Shown: piece by piece, positions 10,061 through 22,368 of the stretch
How positions within the stretch are numbered: the stretch's first letter is position 1
Layout: each line of letters begins with the position of its first letter
NCBI RefSeq assembly: GCF_001039355.2
Contig: NW_019775999.1
Coordinates: 1-64,000, forward strand
Source of the DNA: Lingula anatina
Lineage: Eukaryota; Brachiopoda; Lingulata; Lingulida; Lingulidae
DNA: 64,000 bases
Direction: 5' to 3'
The notes under the pieces: model-generated
Told to the model about the DNA's origin: nothing
Databases searched by the model: none
Seen by the model: the letters and a program-made list of their open reading frames with translations, nothing else
Made by a program: the position numbers and the translations under genes

Positions 10061-12001
10061 GAGGTAAATACATGACTTTGAGGTCCTTCGAGGAGGTAAT
10101 GAAAAAAACCTTACAGTTTACCTGGCTATATAAACATTGACGGTAATATAAAGTTAACTAAAGATAATGAAGACTGTAGCGCAATAAAATGAAACATGTA
10201 AAAACATGCAAATATTTTTTGAAAGTTTTTACACATGCACATCTTAACAGTAACCGACCTGTAGCTGTCCGGCCACCAATGACCAGCATTGCAGTCAGAA
10301 CCGCATGGAACCACCAGCCGACGCCAAACTTGGTCATTTCAGTCCTTTACAATCTGACAATGGCTATTACCGTTGATGGGTAGATTTTCCTCTAACATAA
10401 CTGTAAGCTGCTGCTTTTTATAGAGATTTGAGAGAATGCTTCAAATGTCATTTACGTGTCGCCAGAAACTAACCCTACTTACCTTGCAGGTCTCTGCAGG
10501 TTGTTCTAACGACCTGTCGCGGTAACCATGGAAATAACATTGTCATCCATGCGGTGTTTGCTTTCTTTGAACAAAGATACTCTGCCCCTGCCCCGTAGGA
10601 TAATTATCGTGTCTTACTTTCTGCTAACAAAAGAATCGGCCCCTAGCTTGCTTAGATAAAGATTGTCCAAGTGTAAATAAATTGTAAATTGTATACATAA
10701 TACGTACAAATAAGAGCAGAAAGCTTCAGGAAGCCATATGGAATGTGTTCAGTAAAGCTTTGTCTTTCCTTTTTTCCCTTAATGAATAGAAATTTATTAG
10801 TTATTTGGTTACATTTTTAAGTAATCTTAAGATGAGCACATAATGCTCCAATCTCCATATGTGTATTGTTATAATTCTAATAAACCAATAAATGTGTTTA
10901 AAAAAAGGGAGCTATACATGGATCCAATCTGGCATTGGCTCTTCAGCAAATTCCAATACAAAACCATTGGGAATTGAATTCCAATTCACTGTACATTCTC
11001 TCTCATTACTATTTTGAAAATCGTGTAAAGTTAAAATAAAATGTACTTGATCCTTTATCCAAGTTTTAAACCTATCTAAATCATATAGTTATTGTACTGT
11101 AGTTTAATTGTACGTATAAAAGTCCTCTGTCATATACTTACATACATATATTTGAATTAACCTGGTATATATATTGTTTGTTTTATTTTTATATTTTCTG
11201 ATTTATTATTATCATTTTTTTTTTCGTTTTTGGCAAGTATATATTTTGTAACGGTACATGGGATAAGGTCGTACAGCATAACATTGAAAGGTTTCTTCTT
11301 ATCAAATAAACCATCATATTAAAATGATTACTATTACATATTTTTCAGTAAATGACGTCAGTAATTGCAAAAAAACTTCTTAAGTCCGTGCTTTGTTGCA
11401 CGAGGAAACTGTCCTTCTGGTTCAACTTGCAGGTAGGCATAAAAAATTCTAGGTAAACAAATAGATAAAATAAAAAACTATCCAGACCCTGTACATTCTA
11501 GTTACCTGTAATTTACCCATCTCACAAACAGAAGACAAAAAATAGTCTGTTGAAATGTCTTTTCTGCAGTATCAAACCATAGCATGTGCGTGACTTAAGT
11601 CCCCATTAAGCAAATATACGATGGGGTTATTCGAGAGTTAGTTACAGTGACGTGTACCTCCTTACCATTTTTATAACCTTCTTATTAGTCTAATTTCAAC
11701 TGAAATGCAAATGTTGTTATCTACATTTACACTTTAGGGCTGTTTTAGAAGAGATACATGTTAAAATTTATAGATCTGTTATCAGAAAATATAAACAACC
11801 CGACACAGAGAACACGTGTGACTTCTTTTACTAAAGTAGGGCTTTTAGTATAAAGACATTATAGAATTGGTAAGAAGACAAAGATAATTTGAAATACGAT
11901 TTTTCATATCCAGTATCAACATAGCACAAAAATCTTTGTACACCTTCACATGAAAACATTTACTTTGATTCAGAACTTGCAGATGAATGCAACTGTCAGT
12001 G
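10061..12001. other. No gene recognised
   Basis: AT-rich non-coding sequence. Only short ORFs without splice-site or motif support. Confidence 0.6.
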
Positions 12002-12045
12002 AATAAATAAATAAATAAATAAATAAATAAATAGATAAATAAATA
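12002..12045. repeat. (AAAT)n microsatellite
   Basis: Tandem AAAT units with one interruption (AGAT). Confidence 0.9.
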
Positions 12046-12784
12046 TCTTCCCTGTGAGCTACAGCTATTCTTCCAGCAGTGACATCTGAAATAAAATACT
12101 GATGATACACTGTTGTACAAAAACTCTGAGAAGTCTTGAACATAAATTCTGATACATGTGCACTAGTAATCAAATTGTCTTCTCGACGGCCAAGTGAAGA
12201 GAATTGATCCAGATGTATTTACAAGTACTTGCAACATAAAAGTGTGCAATAATGACATATTTGGTAAATTAATGTAATAAGAACGATCAATTATTACTTA
12301 AACACAAATTAGCATTCCTTTAATACACGGACATTCAAATGAAGGCGACTTCAACTTGTCATACATATATAATGCAGTTTAGTCCTTCCTATTCTTGCTG
12401 TCATATATGGTTGTCATATAGTATCGTTTTCATGTCTTTCTTCAGAGATGGTTCTGGCTTTGGCGACAACAAGTGTTACTATGCTAATGGGCCAGTTGGA
12501 AACTTTAGTCGAGTATGGGGTCTCCCAGCCTTACCGAGATTAATGGGTTTATTAATTGCTTCAAAGAAATGCTTGATGTCAAAGACCAATTATATATACA
12601 TGTATATATGACAGTCTGATCACAGAACGGCATGTTCAAGAAACTCCACACTAGAAATTCAATTTCAGTGTCATCGCACGGGTATCATTGGGACATTGAA
12701 CTTTAAACATTGCCTGTCAGTCGTGCCATATAAACTTAATACAATTACTCAATCTATATCAAAGGACGATGCTTTAGTTTAAGA

Positions 12785-12995
12785 CCCCATTTCCAGAGAT
12801 TAGATCAATCTACTTTAGATCGACCTAACTCCCTGGGGGTTCACGCTAAGTAGCTGTCAGCCGGGCGGACACGAAAGTTAATTACCCCCTTACAGCTTGT
12901 AGTAGGCGGGAAGGACATTTAAGCCGGATTATCTGACAGTAATCTAGTGAGACTCCCCGCAGGGATAGATCGATCTAAAAGCTCTGGGAATACAG
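12785..12995. mobile_element. Foldback family I, copy A
   Basis: About 210 bp and largely self-complementary. Outer ends TTCCAGAGATTAGATC and GATCGATCTAAAAGCTCTGGGAA; inner arms CCCTGGGGGTTCACGCTAAG and TAGTGAGACTCCCC with CTGTCAG/CTGACAG. The centre carries AATTACCCCCTTACAGCTTGTAGTAGGCGG. It belongs to the same subfamily as copy D (21301). No ORF. Confidence 0.85.
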
Positions 12996-13424
12996 CCTAA
13001 GGGGAATTGGAGCGCAGAGTTACATCATATTCTGTTACAAAAACACTTTAAAGTCCCTCAGACGGACAAAACTTGTAAGAATTATACAGATCAAACTGTA
13101 AAAGAAAACAAAGCAACAAAACTGGCTTTATAGCCTTAACGTGAGATGTAAGCATAATGCATCTCTTGGGCCAGTAGGGTGCACTAATAGTCGGTAACAA
13201 AAGGCTCACACTGTAAATTTGTATGCTATTTTAGGAGCCCGTAATATCAGAGGATACCAGTGTATAATCCTCAAACATCAGCGTAATTTGCTGACAGCCG
13301 CAATTCTGTTCCAGCTAAGATAACAGTAACTGAATTGTCAGTTGGGGTTTAAAAGCAGTATGCCATATTTTCTAATGACCATAGTTTTTTGTATAGACAA
13401 TCACATACATGTGCATGTAGCCTA

Positions 13425-13449
13425 CTCTCTCTCTCTCTCTCTCTCTCTC
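13425..13449. repeat. (CT)n microsatellite
   Basis: About 12 CT units. Confidence 0.9.
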
Positions 13450-13649
13450 AAAACGAGACGAGGAAGAGTACATCAACAGGAGAGATATCAATATCATGAA
13501 ATACAAGCAAATTTGTTATAAGCGAAGTAAACGTTGGGGCATCTTATGATAAGCAATGCATTGAACTGTAATAACCAGAGCATGGTAAATACCATAATAA
13601 CCAGAGTTTTGTCATTACTTCTCTAATTGTTTTCAAAACCCTTGGACTG

Positions 13650-13845
13650 GGTTCCCATACCTAGATCGATCTAACAGGATTTATCCATCTCCAAGGGGTT
13701 TCTCGCTAAAATGCTTTCAGTTTAAGCTTAAGTTCTGGATTCAGTAGGCGTAACTCAGCCGCTTAAGTTGATTGCAATTTAGCGAGAATCCCCTTGGAGA
13801 TAGATCGATCTACAGTTAGTACGATAGGGTCTGGGAATGGTCCCT
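13650..13845. mobile_element. Foldback family I, copy B
   Basis: Begins GGTTCCCATACCTAGATCGATC and ends GATCGATCTACAG with CTGGGAATGG. Inner arms are GGGGTTTCTCGCTAAAATGC and GCAATTTAGCGAGAATCCCC. It shares the TCTCGCTAAA subfamily signature with copies C and E. Its centre includes CAGTAGGCGTAACTC and GCCGCTTAAGTTGATT. Confidence 0.85.
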
Positions 13846-15126
13846 TGGTCTTTGGTTTGACCGAAGTCAGTTGTGTTGATTTAATAGAGAAAACGCTAGT
13901 TTTGGTTTCACTCACAGCCGAGTCTTGACGCAATGCAATAACTGTGCAATAAAAACGAGTTACCTGCTGACTAGTCTAGTGCACTCATTTCTAAACCGAC
14001 AGAAAATTGCATAACGTTGTCCCATTATAGCTCTCGTGCCGACTTAATGTTTATCCCTCAAAGAGATTTTAACATAGACGTAATGACAGACTTCCTCTTT
14101 GCAAAGAGATAGATCTCTGTCTTTTTTTCTCTTTCTCTCTCTTTGGCGAACCGATTGAAGTAAACAATATCAAGCGAGAGGCCTCGGAGATGCTGACCTT
14201 TGGCGTGATGCGAAGACTGACTCGTGGGATATTATCACAAAGGTAAAAAAAGGAAATAACTAGCGTGAGGCTTATTTCTATCAATTAGTGATCATACGGC
14301 AGTATCTTATTTCGTTTGCAGGGCAAATGTAGTTACACAGAATCTATCGATTCTGAAAATGTTAGATTATTTTTCTCTGACAGATTAAGGATTTTACTAT
14401 TGACGGCGAAGAGACTTTATTTTGTCTCGTTCATTTTGGTCTCATATGTCAGGTTTGGGAATGTCTAAAGAACATTTTCACTTTTTTAATCCACCTATTC
14501 AGTATCAAATGGCAGAATTAATTTAATCAGAAACCTTTGTACATGCATCTCCCTATGAAACCGATTAAGTCAATAGCTACTGAAACAGCAAACATGTAAA
14601 TGCCAGCTTTGTTGTACAAGTCGGTACTTTTTTCTTGATGAATTTAAAAACAAAAATAAATACCAATTTCAATTTGAATCTTGATCTTATTTAAATTTTA
14701 ATTTAAATATTAAAACAATAATTGTACACAAATAAGATCAGGCATTCCGACATTTAATCACTCAGCCATATAAAACTGCAATGATTTTTCAGTCTTCGGG
14801 TAGGAATTTTAGTTTGCTCTCAACGCTCCGCCAACGAGGTAGAACAAATACATCCCTAGTGAAAAAGAAACCCCGACAGCACGTATAGATGCCTGGCACG
14901 GTTAGGTTCAGAAGTGTCATTAAGGATTGCCAGACGATACCATAACCTTAACAGTGACTTCTACTCTCTGTAGTACTACATATAACGAGATAAAATGCCG
15001 TTGAGAGTTACCTAAATATGATGTGGTTTGTTTTACGTGACACGTAGCGGTGCTGCGGACCACCATAAATACCATTGTGGCTGTTGTTATTTCGTTATAC
15101 TCCCGTTTTTCTTAAAAAAAGGGGAT
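13846..15126. other. No gene recognised
   Basis: AT-rich sequence between a foldback copy and the assembly gap. No motif-supported ORF. Confidence 0.6.
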
Positions 15127-15150
15127 TATTATTATTATTATTATTATTAT

Positions 15151-15184
<34 letters not shown>

Positions 15185-15536
15185 NNNNNNNNNNNNNNNN
15201 NNNNNNNNNNNNNNNNNNNNNNNNNNNNNNNNNNNNNNNNNNNNNNNNNNNNNNNNNNNNNNNNNNNNNNNNNNNNNNNNNNNNNNNNNNNNNNNNNNNN
15301 NNNNNNNNNNNNNNNNNNNNNNNNNNNNNNNNNNNNNNNNNNNNNNNNNNNNNNNNNNNNNNNNNNNNNNNNNNNNNNNNNNNNNNNNNNNNNNNNNNNN
15401 NNNNNNNNNNNNNNNNNNNNNNNNNNNNNNNNNNNNNNNNNNNNNNNNNNNNNNNNNNNNNNNNNNNNNNNNNNNNNNNNNNNNNNNNNNNNNNNNNNNN
15501 NNNNNNNNNNNNNNNNNNNNNNNNNNNNNNNNNNNN

Positions 15537-15563
<27 letters not shown>
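15127..15563. other. Assembly gap (352 N) inside a TTA/poly-T tract
   Basis: A (TTA)n tract runs into poly-T, then N from 15185 to 15536, then poly-T again. Sequencing evidently failed in the low-complexity tract, so the gap length need not be real. Reading frames drawn through it are meaningless. Confidence 0.98.
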
Positions 15564-15569
<6 letters not shown>

Positions 15570-15663
15570 GGAAAGAAAGCGTGCATCTACTAGTATCGTC
15601 TTTTCTATCTGCTACCTTATTTTTCAGATTTCTCAAAAATATATTACTTCCGATTACTTTAGT

Positions 15664-15786
15664 TTGTACAGGTGACATTCGTCCCATATACATGTAATAT
15701 AACCTCAATAACTCCAACTAACCCTACATTGTACTTATCATAAAGGAGTCCGGACTTCCATTCCTAGGACTTCCATTTCTGTTACA
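15664..15786. mobile_element. Inverted-repeat family III, truncated copy
   Basis: Shares GTGACATTCGTCCCATATA, CTAACCCTA, GTACTTATCATAA, TCCGGACTTCCATTCCTAGGA and the terminal TTCTGTTACA with copies at 16737 and 27106. The left terminus is missing. Confidence 0.7.
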
Positions 15787-16736
15787 ACGGTAAAACCGTA
15801 CTGTTAATTTTGAAATATACATGTAGAATATTTTGTGTCATCCATTTATTGATGCAACTGATTTGCTTTGTTTTATTTTTACTGTATGTATCCAATATCT
15901 CGCGTCATTTTACCATAAATTGCGAGACGTTGGGATAACTCTGACGATCTCTAGCATCCACCATCTTTCTGTCAAAACTCTTTTTTTTTCTCTCTTCTTA
16001 ATCAAGTATATAGACGTTACTTTCGATTAAACGCAACATAATTTTCACATATGATCTCTAATGAGAGTAATGGATTTCAATTCATCGCACAGCTATAAGT
16101 TGTGCTTTACAGTGACATTCCCCTATCAACAGCACTTTTTATATCATATATGATATCGTTAATGGTTAAGCTTTGTCTTTCTAAATATAGTAATCAAATG
16201 GGACGTCACGAATGCTCTCTATTGTAGAGTTGGTCGTGCAATTACATGTATCAAAGAAATTATGCATGATCCTGGAATCTTCCCAGGCAATTGTTCTTTG
16301 ATATAGTGTTTCATTTTAACGCACGAATAAACGTCGTCTTTTTCAATTACAGGGGAATTAAAGATGGTGAGCGACTAGTACTTCATTAGGCGCGGTTAAT
16401 TTGTTTTGAAATTCGATATGTTAGCGAGCCTGGTACCGTCAAAGTGTATCCGCCATGAATCCCATTACAATACACTTACTCTCCAAGTTACATCTTTCTG
16501 TTATTAAATTCATTTCTTGTGGTTTTGATGTAGGGTTTATGATCTGAGATGATTGTATCGGCATCGATGGTATTTCGGCCATATGCATAACCAGTGGATA
16601 AATGTATTGGTCTAACATAGAGGTCGATTAAAGGTTAAAAGATTGATCGTTACATTTACGTGTAAGATTTCCTTGGTTAAATACAATTATCTGTTATGCG
16701 TCTGGAGAGAGGATCTATATGCAATTTAAAGCCATT

Positions 16737-16902
16737 GTAGCAGGAATGGTAGTCCTCTAGGAACAGTAGTCCGCTTCCAATTTCATTGTACAAGTGACAT
16801 TCGTCCCGTATACTAACCCCAATTAACCGACTAACCCTATAACCTGTACTTATCATAAGGGACCCCGGACTTCAATTTCTAGGACTACCATTCCTGTCAC
16901 AC
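16737..16902. mobile_element. Inverted-repeat family III, complete copy (166 bp)
   Basis: The left end TGTAGCAGGAATGGTAGTCC pairs with the right end GGACTACCATTCCTGTCACA (18 of 20 positions). The interior carries the family core ACATTCGTCCCGTATACTAA and ACTTATCATAA. It has no coding capacity, as expected of a MITE. Confidence 0.8.
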
Positions 16903-17358
16903 TGTCGTCGCCGTTGACGTTTTGGTGGCATTTTCCTAGATTTCTGCACTTACAACAAATAAAAAGAAATCTGTGCTGCTTATTACTCTCAAATTTACAC
17001 CTATTATTTATATGACTTAAATAGCGCTCTAGTGAGAAAAAGCAACCTGATTGATTTTTTTTAATGATGGTAATGAAGTATATGTTTGTGAAATTAATTA
17101 TTTTTCACAAATTGGCATTGTCCAGGTGTGGCTTTGAATTTTCACATTTCAAAAACCCTGTGCTAGGAGCATTTTCCGACAATGGTCTTAGGCCACGTTA
17201 AAAGGAGTATATAAAATATAATTGAACATCAGTAGTGATTATGCTGTTGGACATTAAGTAATATTGCATCAAAATTGACCAAAAATTAAAACATTTTGTA
17301 CGCTGCCATGGTGAACACAATAAAAGACAAACCCAGTTTTTTATTCTCAAACTTCCAG

Positions 17359-17566
17359 GAATGAGAACCCTCCCTACGTTTGTGCCTCAGTAAAGGTGCA
17401 GTCTGATGCAACGCTTAATAATCAGGACGATTCAATTTCTCAGCAACAGGGCAATTTGATTTCTATCCCGTGTGTAATAGGTAGCATGTGCGGTGGAGTA
17501 GCAATCCGAAGAACAGTCAATTCAGTATCTGTGATTTTAGGGACCTGGGGAAAAAACGATGTATCG
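17359..17566 (+). CDS. Candidate isolated coding exon, function unknown
   Basis: A 208-nt open stretch bounded by a good acceptor (TTATTCTCAAACTTCCAG|G) and a strong donor (GTATCG|GTAAGA). It begins in phase 1 and ends on a codon boundary. The product reads NENPPYVCASVKVQSDA, is then polar and Gln-rich, and finishes with IPCVIGSMCGGVAIRR and ILGTWGKND. It has three cysteines and no domain I recognise. No neighbouring exon could be linked to it, so this may be a chance ORF with lucky splice sites. Confidence 0.22.
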
Positions 17567-18700
17567 GTAAGACAACATTAAGAGACATTAATTGTAAAAT
17601 AGTGTGTAGACTGTTTAAAGAAGACAGTTATTTGAAAGTCTCCGTTTTAACCGGAAATCAGTCGCCTTACTAAACGAGAACGCTCTTTATAAAGTGGTAA
17701 AAATGGTACGGCGCCTACACGAAAATCTTTTCAATATAAAGCAATTTTGTTGAAATGATTTAATTTAAAGCGTTGAGTTTTAGCTTCTTCATTTTTTCTG
17801 AATTAACTGGGATCTCTTTTCCTGGCATTTTCTATTAAAAAATTCCTTGCAGAAAACTAAGCTTGTACAAAGAGAAACTAGTTTTCCGTTTTTTCCTCAA
17901 TTGATGACATATCAATTCATCCATCAACAATGTATACGTAGCTTTGTCTTTCATTTACATCTGGGCTTAAAAAAAGGATTAAAATCTAAAATCCCACAAC
18001 AAGTCTTTCTTCCATCAATTAAAAAAACTATATTTTTATTTCATAGATATACATAAGGTATACTGGTAAGGAGAATTTTATATAAATCGTCCATTATATC
18101 GTCTTTCTTGGATTACCAGTACATTAGTGGAAGCAAAAGAGGAACCATGTTGAAGAGATTGAAACAGATAACTTCATTACAATCACCATCAGCACTTTTC
18201 AGTGAGAGGACATTAGCACCAATAGTTACTTGAAAGGCCCTCTAAATTATCGGCACTTTTAGAGTAAAGCAGTAAAATGTGGGAAAATGGTGTATTTTGT
18301 CCCAACGCGTCAATTGAATGGTTCTTTAAAATTCATTTTCCTAGAAAACCGGAAAACGATGAGAAGTATGGCCAGACCTGTTTTGATTGATGGTACTGAT
18401 CTCATGAAATCTGAATGAACTGAAATAATGGCTGCATATTGTCCACTGATTTCCCAGTTGAAAATATACAGTATATAAAAGTCTTGCCGTATTCAGCACA
18501 TTCTATGCACATTTGCCATCATTCTACCGTCATTGTTTCCTTTGGTATTTTAGTGTTCTTTAACTATACCGACTATTACACATGGTTTCCCCCCGCCATG
18601 TCCGCCTTGATAACCCAATCCATTTGTATCCGGTTCCTCTCTGATGATCTCCTATTCTGTTTGTATCTGCGGTTCCATAGGGGTGACCACAAATAGACCC
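17567..18700. other. No gene recognised
   Basis: AT-rich non-coding sequence with short ORFs only. Confidence 0.6.
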
Positions 18701-18975
18701 GATTCCCATACCTAGATCGCTCCAGCAGGATGGACACATCTCCGAAGGGTTTCTTGCTAAACTACATTCAGCTTAAGGGGCTCCGATGTCTAGCGCGTCT
18801 ACTGAAGCTGTTAGGCGGTGTAAGTAACTTTCGTTATGCAGTTTCAGTAGGCGTGCCATACACCTAAGCCGCTTAAGTTTAAAGCAATTTAGCGAGAATC
18901 CCCTGGGAGATGGGCCTGTCCTGCCAGGGAATTATATAATTCTCTGGTCCTGCTTAATCGATCTTAGTATGGGTT
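18701..18975. mobile_element. Foldback family I, copy C
   Basis: Begins GATTCCCATACCTAGATCGC and ends AATCGATCTTAGTATGGG. Inner arms are GGGTTTCTTGCTAAAC and GCAATTTAGCGAGAATCCCC. It is longer than the other copies because of extra sequence near the centre and before the right end, which includes the small palindrome CCAGGGAATTATATAATTCTCTGG at about 18935-18958. Confidence 0.8.
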
Positions 18976-20054
18976 AAAGTCAGAGACGTGGAATTTTACG
19001 TATTTTCTTAAATTGTGATTCAAGTACGTCAAGGTACTCCATTCTACGTAATATGATGACATGTGTAGTGACTTTTAGTACCACCGAGTAGTCATGTATA
19101 ACTTTAGTTTTATAATTAGTTTTCAGCTTAGGAACTTAAAAATTGTTTAGTATGAAGGTACATAGCTGGCTCATTGACCTTGACATAGTTTATATTTAAA
19201 AAGCTGAATTTACATATGAGAAGTCAATTACAGTTCCCATAAAAAATTTCAAATAGGAGTCCTAAAAGATTCTGTTGACCTCTGTAGGAATCCTAGGGGA
19301 CGCTATGGGCCTCTATAAGAATACTATATGGTTCCTATGTAGACTATGCATGGTGTCGGGAACATTTAAAAGTTCATAATAGACAATGCCAGTAACTTCA
19401 AGTAATAACTCTGATTGTAAACCGTAATTCTGGCTTTGCCTTTGACCTCGAGTTTCTCTCCCGACACACTGTAAATTTCATTGGTCTTCTCTTAAAAACA
19501 CGTTCTACCCGTTGCTTGGCAGATTTTCAAAAACATGTCTAAACGCAAGCAACTACAACTGGCACCACTGTCAATCAAGCTTTTACACTGCACTCCGTTA
19601 ACGGATAGTGCTACGTCTAATGTATAATTTTGTGGTTTGGTCATAGTGTCAAGTCTAAGGAGGCAGAGTAAGCCTTGTTTACTAGTCTGATTAAGAAGCC
19701 ATCGATAAGGAAGTTCATGAAGCCATTGTCTTGGTTAGATACTATAGGGTGTAATATTCAACATATCGGCAGAATGTACCTGAGCAAGCGACGAGTGAAC
19801 ATTAAAAGATTGAAACTGGTTTTTGTTGTCAGCGTTGGATTTCCTCATAGCGATTTACACGTAACTATTTTGACCACGAACCTGGTAGGTAATATTAACG
19901 CGTTTTCCGAGCTAAAAGTTTCTAACGGTGTCCGTATTTCGAGCCCATTTTTAAATAACATTTATATCTAAAATTTGCGCGGTTCCGGACAATGTGCATC
20001 TATGTCATATACAGCATATATATTACCTATAGAAACCCCTGTAGGATCCATAAA
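18976..20054. other. No gene recognised
   Basis: Non-coding. Between about 19250 and 20050 there are scattered short words of the type TAGGAATCCTA and GTAGGATCC, suggesting an old decayed repeat. No supported ORF. Confidence 0.5.
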
Positions 20055-20211
20055 CCCTCTACCAGGGCGACTGATAGATTTTTCACAGATATTCACAGAT
20101 ATGTCTCTAGATAGATAGATGGTCATTTTGGTTCAAACTTCAAACATACATTACATACACTTCAAAGTTTGAACCAAAATGTAAAAATCTATCAGTCGCC
20201 CTGGTAGAGGG
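20055..20211. repeat. Long hairpin: 29-bp plus 17-bp perfect inverted arms
   Basis: 20055-20083 is the exact reverse complement of 20183-20211 (CCCTCTACCAGGGCGACTGA...). Inside it, 20124-20140 pairs exactly with 20165-20181 (CATTTTGGTTCAAACTT). The left arm has a 40-nt insert containing CACAGATATTCACAGATAT that the right arm lacks. TAGGATCC occurs just outside both ends. Likely a small foldback element. A transcript would form a long stem. Confidence 0.85.
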
Positions 20212-20932
20212 TAGGATCCCTGTATGATTTGGGTCAATTTCCAATAGGACGTCCTGTAAGACCCTGTAGGAAGTTTCCGTATAGCATGTAAAGAGGAAAC
20301 AATAAATTATGTGTCTGGTCAATCATGTATTTTTGGACTTTCTTTGAGACAGCGAATCACTAGAGAATAAAGTTCAGAACATTGAATATGTGTTGTATGT
20401 TGTACAAATGTTTATTTGCAAGTCCTAGTGCATTTACATACATGTACGTGTATCTAAATTTTGGGCAGCCTGCCAATTTTATTTCAGAATCCCAAAAAAT
20501 TGCTTTTGGTGTAACCGCTTTCTGAGCTTAGTTAAGCAGAATTGTATTAGCAACCGACAAATGTGAAAATATAATCTTATCAAATTATATCTTCATGCCA
20601 TTAGGTTTCTTTTTTTCTTTTAAATTACATGTTTGGCAACAGTATCATATTCGAAGAAGAAAAGCATGTACGAATGTAACGACAGACATAAAATATCGCA
20701 ATCTTCTCAGATCACCGAAAGGTAAAAAAAGCCAGCAATAAGTCGCAAACATGATCAAAACACAGAATATCATCCAGATTAGCCAAAAGTCTCTCAATTA
20801 AGCTTTAAATTAAGTGAGATTTGTGAAGGGTTTGGGGGAGAGTAGGGTCGAGATATTGGCAGACAGCAAGCGAGGGGAGTGCGGCAACGCATGAAAGCTG
20901 ATAAGATTTTTCTTTGGGAATTTTTCTGGTTG

Positions 20933-20956
20933 ATTTTTTTTTTTTTTTTTTTTTTT
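20933..20956. repeat. Poly-T tract
   Basis: An uninterrupted T run of about 22 bases. Confidence 0.9.
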
Positions 20957-21300
20957 GATAAGTCTAATTACAGGCTATGACACAACGGCATGCGCATTTA
21001 TCATGTTTTACTTGTCACTTTTATATTACTCTCTAAGACCAAATAAGCTCATCGCTGATATTGACCCCGCCAAACACTGACTGACGCACGCTTTCAGGTA
21101 TCGTGTGACGTCACACAGCCCCAACGGCTCATTTTAGGCTATAGGTTGATTAATAGAGGAAGATGGTGTAACCACGAACCTCTGAAATTAAGCTATTTTT
21201 AAAGTTTTTTTTTTAAGATGTTAAACATTGCTCTTGCAACGATTACAGGCTGCCAGAGCGGGTTAACAAGTAAGGACAGTGATCACAGAGCCTTAGAATG

Positions 21301-21506
21301 CATTCCCATAGATTTAGACCGATCCATCTAGATCGACCTAACTCCCTGGGGGTTCACGCTAAATTGCTGTCAGCCGAGCGCGCAGTAGTTAATTACCCCC
21401 TTACAGCTTTTAGTAGGCGGGACAGACGCTTAAGCCGACTAAACTGACAGTAATCTAGTGAGAGTCCCCACAGGGATAGATTGATCTAAAATCTATGGAA
21501 ATGGGG
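21301..21506. mobile_element. Foldback family I, copy D
   Basis: Begins CATTCCCATAGATTTAGACC and ends GATTGATCTAAAATCTATGGAAATG. Inner arms are CCCTGGGGGTTCACGCTAAA and TAGTGAGAGTCCCC, with CTGTCAGCCGAGCG and CTGACAG. The centre, TTAATTACCCCCTTACAGCT followed by TTTAGTAGGCGGGACAG, is nearly the same as in copy A. Confidence 0.85.
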
Positions 21507-22368
21507 TCTAAGAGACATTTAGGGAGGGGGGCTTCAATTTACGCAAGCAGATTCTGTGGACCGCCTTTTGATCTCATCTAGACGGCGGTTAGATATAGAT
21601 AATAAGATACTTCTGGCAGATTTGATTTACCTTCTGAAGTTAGTATGGGTATATGGTTATCAATAAGATTTCGTTTGATTAAATCTGAAATGCCGTTGAG
21701 AGAAATATCAATCTCCGCAGCAAAGCAGTGGTATTTACGGAGTAGCATCCCAGTCGTAGAGACAGCTGTGATATTGTCAGAAACAAACAGCGCAGAGTTA
21801 ATGGATAGAAAGGACAAGACTCGTTTGTTTTTACAAAGGCAATTAAATTACCTGCAATTTCCTCCTAATCAATTCAACCGTACAAGTCATAGAATTAACA
21901 TTTTTTATGACATGCGAAAACAAATGAATGTCTTTTCTGGCAGTAGTGGAAATACTTTTCTACTCTCACTTTTTCCGAGAATTAAATCTTAATTTAAGCA
22001 TGTAAGCGAGATTTATAGTTGATAGTTTGCCGACCAGGCATAAAAGGGTTCTTTTGGTGAAAAACCGGACAATTTCTGTCATAGTGGCATAGAAATAAAT
22101 TTGATTCAAAGTCGCCCTTTCACCGACCGAAAGATCAGTTAGTTCGAGCCCCCCCCCCCCCTCCCCTCCCATCTTGTCCACAAAATCGTGTAATATGTTC
22201 ACATTGAATTCTGCACCCTTTGGTCATTACGATGGATACAACCAGTGTGCTCTTGAATGTTTTGAGAAATTCAAAATGGCCGTCATATACCACAGATATA
22301 TGCTTACTTTGAGAATATGAACCCACATTCCTTGACGATGTCACTCAAGCAATGCGCAAATTATGTGA
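21507..22368. other. No gene recognised
   Basis: Short overlapping ORFs on both strands without splice or motif support. A C homopolymer lies near 22150. Confidence 0.5.

Noticed and set aside
15028-15675. Long ORFs across the N gap
   Set aside because: They are open only because N codons are unread and poly-T/TTA is free of stops.
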